A stretch of 9,061 bases of DNA from an uncultured Oxalobacter sp. GTDB lineage: Bacteria; Pseudomonadota; Gammaproteobacteria; Burkholderiales; Burkholderiaceae_D. Positions within the stretch are counted from its first letter, which is position 1. Every line of letters starts with the position of its first letter. Positions 1-5,767 of the stretch are shown piece by piece. The position numbers were made by a program, and so were the translations under genes. The notes under the pieces were generated by a model. That model was given only the letters and a program-made list of their open reading frames with translations. It was not told the origin of the DNA and did no database searches. The stretch covers positions 1 through 9,061 of the forward strand of contig CAJKQK010000078.1 of assembly GCA_905202055.1 (NCBI GenBank), read 5' to 3'.

Positions 1-532
1 CCTGTGATCGGACATTTCCGTATGAACCTGCTTTTTCAAACCATTTGGCCGCTTCACTAAAATCCTGCAAGGTGCCTCGCCCAAGAAGGTACATATCCGC
101 AATAATTGCCATAAGCAATATATCATTATCGCCTGGATGTTTCATATCGATTTTCTCTGCGGCTTTTAAATACCATTGCAATGCTTCTTTATAATCCTGT
201 TTTACTCCTTTTCCAAAATAGTATAAGGAACCCACCATTTTTACTGATTCTTCATCTCCTTTTTCTGCTCCTTTAAAATACCATTTAAATGAAAGTTCAT
301 CATCTTTTTTTACACCTTCTCCTTTTTCATACATTTTGCCAAGATAATAGGCTGCATCAGCACTTCCAGAATCAGCTGCTTCCTTTAATGCAACCAATGC
401 TTTTTCATATTTATAGCTTTTATAATATTCAATACCTTTTTTTTCAATTTCCGAATTCTGATTTTCCTGACAGGCTGTTAATATAAATAACGTACCAATA
501 ATAACTATAATATCAAGTATAATCTTTTTCAT
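1..532 (-). CDS. Sel1-repeat (TPR-like) lipoprotein, 3' end cut off by window edge
   Basis: Translating the minus strand from the ATG at 532 gives 177 residues without a stop to the left edge, so the C-terminus is missing. Residues 1-21 form a lipoprotein signal: Lys-Lys, a hydrophobic core rich in Ile and Leu, then the lipobox LTAC with Cys21 as the lipidation site. Residue +2 is Gln, so by the usual rule it would go to the outer membrane. Sel1-like repeats follow, with signatures such as LGKMYEKGEGV (64-74), WYFKGAEKGD (84-93), YYFGKGVKQDYKEALQWYLKAA (start 104) and MYLLGRGTLQDFSEAAKWFEKA (start 147). Sel1 repeats are helical protein-protein interaction modules; the partner is unknown. The gene is far more AT-rich than its neighbours and starts 30 bases after the 476-aa gene on the same strand. 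No clear Shine-Dalgarno is visible. Most likely a phage-borne cargo gene altering the lysogen's envelope, or host DNA beyond the phage end. Family call firm, role inferred. Confidence 0.88.
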   Translation of the reverse strand, partial: MKKIILDIIVIIGTLFILTACQENQNSEIEKKGIEYYKSYKYEKALVALKEAADSGSADAAYYLGKMYEKGEGVKKDDELSFKWYFKGAEKGDEESVKMVGSLYYFGKGVKQDYKEALQWYLKAAEKIDMKHPGDNDILLMAIIADMYLLGRGTLQDFSEAAKWFEKAGSYGNVRSQ

Positions 533-562
533 ATATAAAATAAAAATTTCAGTAATATCATT

Positions 563-1993
563 TCAATTCTTTTTTCCATTATTTTTTCCTGTCATAAAGT
601 TTATAGCACCCTCGACAGCACTGTCACTACCTTCCTGCAAAAACAAATCCTGCAAAGTTCTTGTTCCCAATCCTTCAGACCCATCCCTCACCAACCGTCC
701 CGCTCCTGCCACCAGCATGGCCTTGAACGCCCCAAAGAGCGCCGCTGCATCCGAGCTCATCCGCGCATGTTTCGTTCCTATGGCAAATGTCGCCTCATGG
801 TCTGTCCGTCCGGCTTTTCTCATCTCCCGGTACGCCCCGTTTTTCCACATGGCTTCTTCGCTTTTTTTCATGACTTCATCCATGTGCTCGTCGTATTGCT
901 TTCCCTTGCCGTTTAAGGCACCCAGTGCCATCTCTCCCGCTATCCCGGCTGGCCCAAGGTTCCTGATGATCCATCCGGTTCCCAGCAGCGCCATGATGTC
1001 CTGTGCGCCTTTCCCTGCTGCCTTCATGCCCAGATAGCCGGGGTTGGCCACACTGGCCTGATCGAAGTCTTCGCTTCTCGCTTCTTCATGGTTTTTGCTT
1101 TCGTCACGGAACTGTTGCCTGAACCGGTACAGGCCATACTCCATCGGATCGAATTCGTATTCGATGCCCGTTTCCGGATCGGTGTAGCGGGGATTGGTTT
1201 TCCATGGAAACTGGTAGTGTTTTTTGACGAAAGGTTCGACCATCTGAGTCCCTCTCAGTATGCCGTTTCCGACGTCGTACCCTCCCGCTGCTCCCGAATG
1301 ATACACATCCATCACTCCCTGCCCAAAAGATGAGCCGTTCAGGTCCTGAACGGTTTTCCCCCACTCCCCCTGCATGGCATTGTCACGTTTGCTTTTGGCT
1401 CCCATGTACATCCCCAGTATGCTCTGGTGCGCCTCTCCCGGCGCAGGAATACCGTTGGCAAAGCGTTGCTGTGCTTCGTTCCCTTTCATGAATCGCTCGA
1501 TGAAGGCGGCGTTTTCTTCTATCCGTCTTTTGGATTCGGCTGCCAGCTCAGAGGTGTCTTCACGGATGGTAAAACCTTCGTTGGCTCCGGTCAGGGATAA
1601 GCTGTCATGATCGTCCCGCTCTTTTTGCTCATCTTCTGTGAGACGGGTATCGACAGTTTCTGTTCCGTAGCCGAACAGGTTGCCGGAACGATTCCGTGTG
1701 CCGGTATCGTTCCGTACAGACGGGACGTCTGTCCGGAAAACGGGTTTGCCGCTTGCCTCGTCAGGGATTTTTACACTAGTCATCCGTTTGTCCGCCTTCC
1801 TTGCAGCCTCACCAATGGCGTTGTCGGCTTCCCGGCTCCGTCGCATGATCTCCTCTGTGTCGCCGATTGAGCCGGGCATTTCATCCGGGACTCCCAACGG
1901 GTTTCCGTACCGGTCTTTTTTCCGCTTTGCCCTCCCGTTGCCTGTCCCGTCATAAAACAGGCTTTCGCCCCAGTCATCTATATTATTGGTCAT
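563..1993 (-). CDS. Phage protein, 476 aa, resembling a segment of large internal virion / polyvalent proteins
   Basis: I chose the ATG at 1993 because AAAGGA sits 6 bases before it. The frame stays open to 2119, but that extension overlaps the large-terminase end and has no ribosome site. Residues 1-320 are hydrophilic and charged, without a domain I recognise. The C-terminal third has two hydrophobic or amphipathic helices (about 332-360 and 412-435) separated by a charged segment (about 367-384). It ends with an acidic LFLQEGSDSAVEG-type helix (about 450-463). From memory, this helix / charged / helix / 'EEGxQE' arrangement recurs in the very large virion proteins of Bcep22-like phages, where hundreds more residues follow. 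Here the protein stops at once and an AT-rich gene begins. It lies 73 bases downstream of the large terminase, so it is probably a late gene. It may be a virion protein that contacts membrane or DNA during ejection, or the remaining front part of a longer one. The gene is sure; the function is tentative. Confidence 0.75.
   Translation of the reverse strand: MTNNIDDWGESLFYDGTGNGRAKRKKDRYGNPLGVPDEMPGSIGDTEEIMRRSREADNAIGEAARKADKRMTSVKIPDEASGKPVFRTDVPSVRNDTGTRNRSGNLFGYGTETVDTRLTEDEQKERDDHDSLSLTGANEGFTIREDTSELAAESKRRIEENAAFIERFMKGNEAQQRFANGIPAPGEAHQSILGMYMGAKSKRDNAMQGEWGKTVQDLNGSSFGQGVMDVYHSGAAGGYDVGNGILRGTQMVEPFVKKHYQFPWKTNPRYTDPETGIEYEFDPMEYGLYRFRQQFRDESKNHEEARSEDFDQASVANPGYLGMKAAGKGAQDIMALLGTGWIIRNLGPAGIAGEMALGALNGKGKQYDEHMDEVMKKSEEAMWKNGAYREMRKAGRTDHEATFAIGTKHARMSSDAAALFGAFKAMLVAGAGRLVRDGSEGLGTRTLQDLFLQEGSDSAVEGAINFMTGKNNGKKN
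600..627 (-). promoter_or_regulatory. Candidate sigma-70 promoter for the lipoprotein gene
   Basis: On the minus strand GTGACA (622-627) matches the -35 consensus at 5 of 6 bases. After a 16-base spacer comes TATAAA (600-605), matching the -10 at 5 of 6. Transcription would start near 593, giving a leader of about 60 bases before the ATG at 532. It lies inside the 3' end of the 476-aa gene. An inverted repeat GACAG-2-CTGTC (614-625) overlaps the -35 and spacer and could be an operator. Pattern match only; no experimental support. Confidence 0.5.
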
Positions 1994-2016
1994 GTTGTGT
2001 CCTTTCATTTTCTGAT

Positions 2017-2050
2017 GCCCGGCACATTCATTGCCGCAATGCCGGGCAAT
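2017..2050 (-). other. Alternative hairpins in the leader of the 476-aa gene
   Basis: On the minus strand GCCCGGCA (2040-2047) can pair with TGCCGGGC (2017-2024), giving an 8-bp stem with a 15-base loop. A competing stem pairs ATTGCC (2045-2050) with GGCAAT (2030-2035). Both use bases 2045-2047 and so exclude each other. No T-run follows, so it is not an intrinsic terminator. It sits between the large-terminase stop and the ribosome site of the 476-aa gene and could affect translation or message stability. Confidence 0.35.
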
Positions 2051-2066
2051 GTATGATTTGTCTGCC

Positions 2067-3506
2067 TCAAACCGGGATGCGGTGAATCCCGTCGCTGCCG
2101 ATGTCGGCTTCATTGTCAAGGCCGTCCAGCTCTTCGCTGTTTTTCGGGGTTTCCGGCGAGCGGCGGCGTCTCATCACACCGTAGCGGGTCGCATCCCAAG
2201 CATGGTCTTCGACAGTGGTATCCACATCTTCCGGATTCAGTTCGTCCGGCGGCAGGCCCGGTACCGTCCGCAGCCAGTGCTTGCACGTCCTGAAGATTTT
2301 GAGTTTGTCTTCGGCGAGAAGCCGGATGATTTCCTGCGCGCCGTTGACGCGCGAGCCTCTCGCGTTCCAGGCCTCGAGCCATCTCACACCGTTGTCCCTG
2401 AAAATCTGCCCGATGGAACGGTCGGTGCCGTTTTTCGAAAAAATCGACGGGTCGGCCAGATTCAGGCGGTATTCATAGCCCAGACGGCTGTCATGCTCTT
2501 CAATGCGTTTGATCTTTCTTGCCACTTCTGCCGCCCCTTCGCGGCTGCCCTGCCCGGCCTTCTCCCCGGCGCCGTACAGTTCACGCCAGAGATAAATGCA
2601 CCCGTCGCAATCCATGGCAAACCAGTACACGGCATACGGGGCGGAGTAGCCCCAGTCCATCGCCTTCCAGACCGTCCATGACGACGGGATCGGGAAGGGA
2701 TCGACAACATGTTTTGACGCGTCCCAGACGCCTTCCAGAAAGGAACCGACATGAATGTCCCAGTCCCCCAGAAGCCATGCCTTTTTGCGGTTCGGGTCGG
2801 AAATCGCTTCCAGTGTCGGCAGGTAATTCGGGTCGTTTTTCAGCAAATGCTCGTTTTCATAAATCGACGAATGGATACGCACACGGGGTTGCTGCCCCGC
2901 TTCGCGGATGATGGTTCCGGCGGAAACCTCGCCGATCCTGTAACGCGCCTTGACAGCTCCATGCCCCACGCCGAAAGGATTGCAGGTCGCCCTGATCATG
3001 CGCGGCATGCCGGGAAAAGACGAACGGCAAGTCGACAGCATGGCTTCGAAAAAGGACAGGTCTTTCCAGTTCGTCAGTTCTTCGAACCCCAGCCAGGGAT
3101 ATTCATGTCCGTGATAATTCCAGTAATCGTCCTCCGTCGCCCCATAACGGAAATACAGGATTTCACCTGTCGGCCATGTCCACCTGTAATCGGATTCGTT
3201 GAATCTGGCGCCCGGGAAAATGGAATAAAACCAGCGTTTGGACTTGGCGACCACGTCGGCAAGCTGCGGGTACGTCAGGCGAAACAATGCCCCGCGCCAG
3301 TGTTCGCCGAACCCCCGGCCGCAATACTGCGCAAACGACATCAACAGCGCGTCGGTCTTGCCGCCGCCACGCGTGCCTTCGAGCAAAGCCTCGAATACTG
3401 GACAGGTCAGAAAACGCGTTTGCGATCCCGGCAACGGTTTCCAGATAACGTTCAGTTCCCTGTCGGACATATCCTCCTCAATTGGATCGGTATGATCGGA
3501 ATTCAC
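2067..3506 (-). CDS. terL: Terminase large subunit (packaging ATPase and nuclease)
   Basis: This is the motor that pumps DNA into the procapsid through the portal and cuts it to unit length. The 479 residues carry the N-terminal ATPase: Walker A GTRGGGKT (44-51), a Walker B region PWLGFEEL (137-144) with Glu142-Glu143 where many relatives have Asp-Glu, and the coupling motif ATCNP (173-177). The C-terminal RNase H-like nuclease has three acidic sites: Asp284 in MDWGYSAP, Asp352 in ADPSIF, and Asp434/Asp438 in VEDHAWDAT. Length is normal for the family and no motif is broken. Start is GTG at 3506, six bases after a strong GGAGG; an ATG at 3470 (residue 13) also has GAGGAGG close before it and is possible. 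The small terminase lies upstream, separated by the 141-aa gene and a terminator. The family resembles Betaproteobacteria short-tailed phages such as Bcep22 (recalled, not searched). Confidence 0.97.
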   Translation of the reverse strand: MNSDHTDPIEEDMSDRELNVIWKPLPGSQTRFLTCPVFEALLEGTRGGGKTDALLMSFAQYCGRGFGEHWRGALFRLTYPQLADVVAKSKRWFYSIFPGARFNESDYRWTWPTGEILYFRYGATEDDYWNYHGHEYPWLGFEELTNWKDLSFFEAMLSTCRSSFPGMPRMIRATCNPFGVGHGAVKARYRIGEVSAGTIIREAGQQPRVRIHSSIYENEHLLKNDPNYLPTLEAISDPNRKKAWLLGDWDIHVGSFLEGVWDASKHVVDPFPIPSSWTVWKAMDWGYSAPYAVYWFAMDCDGCIYLWRELYGAGEKAGQGSREGAAEVARKIKRIEEHDSRLGYEYRLNLADPSIFSKNGTDRSIGQIFRDNGVRWLEAWNARGSRVNGAQEIIRLLAEDKLKIFRTCKHWLRTVPGLPPDELNPEDVDTTVEDHAWDATRYGVMRRRRSPETPKNSEELDGLDNEADIGSDGIHRIPV

Positions 3507-3509
3507 TAT

Positions 3510-3521
3510 TCACCTCCATTC
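3510..3521 (-). promoter_or_regulatory. Ribosome binding site fixing the GTG start of the large terminase
   Basis: The minus strand reads GAATGGAGGTGA, with GGAGG six bases before the GTG at 3506. The same 12 bases recur at 4131-4142, where no gene of normal size follows. This site is why I prefer the GTG over the ATG 36 bases further in. Confidence 0.75.
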
Positions 3522-3553
3522 AGATACCGTGCCGGTTCGTGTCTGTCGCCATC

Positions 3554-3575
3554 CTCCGGCTCGAAACAGCCGAAG
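3554..3575 (-). other. Hairpin between intrinsic terminator and large terminase
   Basis: On the minus strand CTTCGGCT (3568-3575) pairs with AGCCGGAG (3554-3561), eight pairs including one T-G wobble, around a 6-base loop GTTTCG. It begins one base after the T-run of the terminator at 3577-3611. A third inverted repeat, AACCGG / CCGGTT (3627-3632 / 3646-3651), overlaps the stop codon of the 141-aa gene. The 144-base gap is therefore almost wholly structured. Confidence 0.45.
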
Positions 3576-3576
3576 G

Positions 3577-3611
3577 AAAAACGGGAAAGCCCGGTTTTCC
3601 GGCCTTTCCCG
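3577..3611 (-). terminator. Intrinsic terminator after the 141-aa gene
   Basis: On the minus strand CGGGAAAG, G, CCGG, loop AAAA, CCGG, G, CTTTCCCG form a stem of 8 plus 4 pairs with one G-G mismatch. It is followed directly by TTTTT (3577-3581). It begins 39 bases after the stop of the 141-aa gene and ends 70 bases before the large-terminase start. On the plus strand no T-run follows, so it acts only on minus-strand transcripts. If fully active, the large terminase would need its own promoter or an antitermination mechanism. Confidence 0.75.
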
Positions 3612-3650
3612 CTTCATTCAACGCAAAACCGGCATCACTGGCCCACCGGT

Positions 3651-4076
3651 TCAATAACCGCCGTTACCGTTGCCGGAAGACGGCTTGCCCCGGCCAATGG
3701 CATTGATGCGTGCCTGCAGGCGGGTATATGGCGTCGAGCCGTCCGGAAAAGACTGCGGAGGCGGCATACCGGGAATACTGGCTTCCCCTTCCGGACGCTG
3801 CATTTGCTGCTCCATCATGCCGCCCTGCTGAAGCCAGTCCATGACACGGCCCATTACTTCCGGATTGCTCATCAGCTGCTGCATCGAATCCAGCGCTTCC
3901 TTACCCATCATCTGGCCGCCCTGACTGCCAGCCAGCTCGTAACGCCTCAACATGGCCGGATCGGCCTGGGCACCCTCCGCCCGGAGGCCACGAGCGGCAA
4001 TCTCGCGCAGACGGTCGATCACTGGCTGGTATTCGCTGCCGGAGCCACGGTTTTCATTCATTTCATAATCACTCAT
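3651..4076 (-). CDS. Unrecognised small Met/Gln-rich phage protein (141 aa) between the terminase genes
   Basis: I do not recognise the family. The ATG at 4076 is chosen because AAAGGA lies six bases before it; a GTG five codons upstream (4091) overlaps that site. The first ~45 residues are charged, with a likely helix (YQPVIDRLREIAARGL, about 16-31). Residues ~50-95 are rich in Met and Gln (QGGQMMGKEALDSMQQLM and GGMMEQQMQ) and look helical. A Pro-rich linker (GMPPPQSFP) follows, then a basic helix (RLQARINAIGRGK) and a Gly/Asn tail. There is no signal peptide or membrane segment. The position between small and large terminase suggests a packaging or head-assembly role, such as an adaptor or minor head protein, but this is context only. 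It is followed by an intrinsic terminator. Confidence 0.7.
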   Translation of the reverse strand: MSDYEMNENRGSGSEYQPVIDRLREIAARGLRAEGAQADPAMLRRYELAGSQGGQMMGKEALDSMQQLMSNPEVMGRVMDWLQQGGMMEQQMQRPEGEASIPGMPPPQSFPDGSTPYTRLQARINAIGRGKPSSGNGNGGY

Positions 4077-4102
4077 AAAAATTCCTTTCACTTCAATATC
4101 GG

Positions 4103-4142
4103 GAAATCCTTTACGGATTTCAAAAAACCGTCACCTCCATTC
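4103..4142 (-). other. Orphan Shine-Dalgarno and hairpin ahead of the 141-aa gene
   Basis: The gap 4077-4206 between the small terminase and the 141-aa gene holds GAATGGAGGTGA (4131-4142), identical to the ribosome site of the large terminase. Just downstream is a perfect 7-bp hairpin, GAAATCC-5-GGATTTC (4103-4121). The strong site is followed only by tiny frames, for example an 11-codon frame from a TTG whose TGA sits at the next gene's ribosome site. It may be a leader peptide, a relic of a lost gene, or chance. Confidence 0.35.
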
Positions 4143-4206
4143 CACTTTCGTTTTGCAGAAAACAGGCGACAGCGCTTTCATTCGTTTTCGACTGGACGTG
4201 ATCCGT

Positions 4207-4788
4207 TCAGTCAGCGGACGAAACTCCTTTTTCCCATTCCGACAACGTCGGCACCGGCGGGACGAGCAAAACGCCTGATTGCAGGGTCTGGCCATTCGAC
4301 GTCATATCCATCTTGTCGGTAAACATCTTCATATGCCTGCCCAGCAATTCCAGCGCCCGGTTGGCCGAGGCAGGCTCGAACATCATCCCTTCGACTTCGA
4401 CCGGTTCCGCCGTCCCTTCCCGCGCGTTCTTGACAATCGTCATGATCTTCACCGCCCGTCGTCCCATGCAAATATCCCGTAATTCGCGCAGATCACCGAT
4501 CACTTCGTCCTGGCACAATTGGGTGCGTCTGGCACGCTTGTCCATGGCTTTGCCCACGGCATCTTTCACATCCTCCTTCATCAGCAGGCGGCACGCATGG
4601 GCGCGAGCCCCCGCAGGCGAATAACCGGCCCGGATAGCCGCCTGCGTCGCATTCAGGTCAACCAGATATTCCGACACAAACCGTGCCTGCCTTCCCGTCA
4701 GCGCGGTCCCGGCAGTTCCCGCACGGCGTTTTCTGCCCGAACCGTTTACAGGCTTTTCACTCACTTCGTTTTTGCATTTTTCTTCCAA
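4207..4788 (-). CDS. terS: Terminase small subunit (DNA recognition)
   Basis: The small terminase recognises the packaging site and regulates the large subunit. The conserved block begins at LTGRQARFVSEYL (about residue 30). It continues with the helix-turn-helix NATQAAIRAGYSPAGARAHA (about 46-65), the classic Terminase_2 signature, and then a long helical region. The segment ANRALELLGRHMKMFTDK near the C-terminus is also typical. No ATG lies suitably upstream. I chose TTG at 4788 because AAGGAG stands eight bases before it, giving 193 aa. The alternative is GTG at 4764, whose GTGA overlaps the stop of the 194-aa gene by four bases but has no good ribosome site. The frame is open to 5010; that stretch runs antisense-free but in another frame through the 194-aa gene and looks like a shadow. 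Translationally linked to the upstream gene. Function is firm; the start is uncertain by a few codons. Confidence 0.93.
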   Translation of the reverse strand: MEEKCKNEVSEKPVNGSGRKRRAGTAGTALTGRQARFVSEYLVDLNATQAAIRAGYSPAGARAHACRLLMKEDVKDAVGKAMDKRARRTQLCQDEVIGDLRELRDICMGRRAVKIMTIVKNAREGTAEPVEVEGMMFEPASANRALELLGRHMKMFTDKMDMTSNGQTLQSGVLLVPPVPTLSEWEKGVSSAD

Positions 4789-5345
4789 TTCATTTTCTCC
4801 TTCACCACTTGCGGGGCGATACCGCTCCCGCGAGTCCCTTCTTTTACCGTGCACCCCGTTTTCACCGGCTTGCGCGGCTTTTTTTCCGGTTTCCCGCCAG
4901 AAGAAGACGGCAGGCAACCCCGCGTTTCCGGCAGGCTGGTGACAATCCTGTCCCCATACATTCCCATTTTCCTGAAGCGATCCATCTGCCCGATCAGTGA
5001 GACGGCACATTCAAGCCCCAGCCCATCCTTCAACAACTCCACCAGGTCATCCCCCCGGATAAAACCGTTTTTCTCCAGCATTTCCTTTTCAAGGCGTTTT
5101 GCTACGGAAAGACCGACATCCCCGGCAAATTCCTGCCTGACACATTCGATCATCGGGACAATGATCTTTTCACCGTAAAAGCGGTTCATCAGGAAAACAC
5201 TGTCATCAGACCCATCCATGTCAACCGTTTTTTCACCTGCGCCTTCCGGCCTGAATTCACTTTGGCGACAAACAAACCGGCACGACAGGGATTCACCTGT
5301 ATCTGCCCGTGATGCCGGGGGATATCGACTGCAGTTTTTTTTCAT
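4761..5345 (-). CDS. Unrecognised 194-aa protein leading the terminase block
   Basis: I do not recognise this protein. The ATG at 5345 has AAAGGA five bases before it, in the same context (AGTGAAAGGA) as the 141-aa gene, which supports the start. Residues 1-50 are polar with Cys5, Cys22 and Cys26. Residues ~51-135 look like a compact helical domain (FYGEKIIVPMIECVRQEF, a Lys/Glu-rich helix near 80-92, then a Leu-rich helix near 98-120). Residues ~150-194 form a strongly basic, Pro/Lys-rich tail suited to nucleic-acid binding. The end overlaps the start of the small terminase by 4 to 28 bases depending on the start used there, so the two are probably translated together. That position and the basic tail suggest a role in packaging or DNA binding; this is inference. 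The frame, ribosome site and overlap argue for a real gene, but no homologue comes to mind. Confidence 0.6.
   Translation of the reverse strand: MKKNCSRYPPASRADTGESLSCRFVCRQSEFRPEGAGEKTVDMDGSDDSVFLMNRFYGEKIIVPMIECVRQEFAGDVGLSVAKRLEKEMLEKNGFIRGDDLVELLKDGLGLECAVSLIGQMDRFRKMGMYGDRIVTSLPETRGCLPSSSGGKPEKKPRKPVKTGCTVKEGTRGSGIAPQVVKEKMNWKKNAKTK
4797..4802 (-). promoter_or_regulatory. Ribosome binding site deciding the TTG start of the small terminase
   Basis: AAGGAG on the minus strand, eight bases before TTG at 4788, lies inside the last codons of the 194-aa gene. An ATG in the other frame (4793) is only five codons past it in that gene's own reading frame and leads to its stop, so it is not a separate gene. 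Confidence 0.5.
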
Positions 5346-5448
5346 ATATGTCCTTTCACTGTTTCGTCACGTTCATTCCCGTCGGCCGACCGTCAGCACG
5401 GCCAGCCCGTTTCCGAAGAAAAGAGGTTTCAGGCATTCCCGAGTCCGC

Positions 5449-5474
5449 AAACCCATGCTTGTGCGCATGGGTTT
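5449..5474. repeat. 10-bp inverted repeat (stable hairpin) upstream of the terminase block
   Basis: AAACCCATGC (5449-5458) and GCATGGGTTT (5465-5474) are perfect inverted repeats around a 6-base loop. Only three T or A residues flank the stem on either strand, so it is a weak intrinsic terminator at best. In the minus-strand transcript it would lie in the leader of the 194-aa gene, about 100 bases before its start. It could be a regulatory RNA hairpin or a protein-binding site. Confidence 0.6.
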
Positions 5475-5527
5475 CCCGGCATTGCCGACATCCATTTCCT
5501 TCAGATCTTTTAACAATCCCATCTATA

Positions 5528-5575
5528 CTTATAACCCCATTTCAGACCATCTCCGGACATTTGTGGCACATTTGT
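5528..5575 (-). promoter_or_regulatory. Candidate activator-dependent late promoter of the terminase block
   Basis: On the minus strand TATAAG (5528-5533) resembles a -10 element at 5 of 6 bases, but no -35 hexamer is found at the right distance. Instead two copies of ACAAATGT, repeating every 11 bases (5557-5564 and 5568-5575), fall at roughly -36 to -54. That is where an activator would bind on one face of the helix. A second -10-like hexamer, TATAAC, lies further upstream near 5580. Suggestive only. Confidence 0.3.
5557..5575. repeat. Direct repeat ACATTTGT x2 with 11-bp period
   Basis: On the plus strand ACATTTGT occurs at 5557-5564 and again at 5568-5575, separated by GGC. The 11-base period is one helical turn. 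Such phased repeats are typical of binding sites for regulators or for terminase proteins. Confidence 0.55.
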
Positions 5576-5669
5576 TCTGTTATAGACCACATACGGCTAT
5601 TTTATGGATCAAAAAGAGACAATTCACGGAAAGACACAAGGGAAAAGAGAAGGCCTCACGGCAATAATG

Positions 5670-5698
5670 AAAAAAGCTCCCCGAAAAAGGGAGCTTTT
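5670..5698 (-). terminator. Intrinsic terminator ending the portal/scaffold transcript
   Basis: On the minus strand AAAAGCTCCC (5689-5698), a 7-base loop and GGGAGCTTTT (5672-5681) form a perfect 10-bp stem. The T-run reaches to 5670, six T in a row. It lies about 180 bases after the stop of the scaffold-like gene. The plus strand also ends in TTTT, so weak bidirectional action is possible. Confidence 0.85.
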
Positions 5699-5767
5699 GG
5701 CGATAAAAAACGGAACGTGGACATCCTGACAGTGATCAATGCCCCCTCCTGTAACGGATGGGCAAGG

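Noticed and set aside
614..625. LexA-type SOS box
   Set aside because: The arms are GACAG / CTGTC with a 2-base centre, whereas the box needs CTGT-8-ACAG; orientation and spacing are wrong.
1994..2119. N-terminal extension of the 476-aa protein to 2119
   Set aside because: It would overlap the end of the large terminase and lacks a ribosome site, while the ATG at 1993 has a well-spaced AAAGGA.
2751..4322. Long plus-strand open frame of 523 codons
   Set aside because: It runs antisense to the large terminase, the 141-aa gene and part of the small terminase, whose motifs are unmistakable. Its translation is Arg/His/Pro-rich with no recognisable domain.
4789..5010. Upstream extension of the small terminase to 5010
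   Set aside because: It runs through the 194-aa gene in another frame and has no ribosome site at its start. The AAGGAG before TTG 4788 gives a normal-length protein.
5400..5520. Possible tRNA or other known small RNA around the 10-bp hairpin
   Set aside because: No cloverleaf, T-loop GTTCRA or matching acceptor stem can be formed, and I recognise no known RNA family.
5563..5580. Sigma-54-like TGGCAC on the plus strand
   Set aside because: The -12 half reads TTCTG and lacks the required GC, and no plus-strand gene follows.
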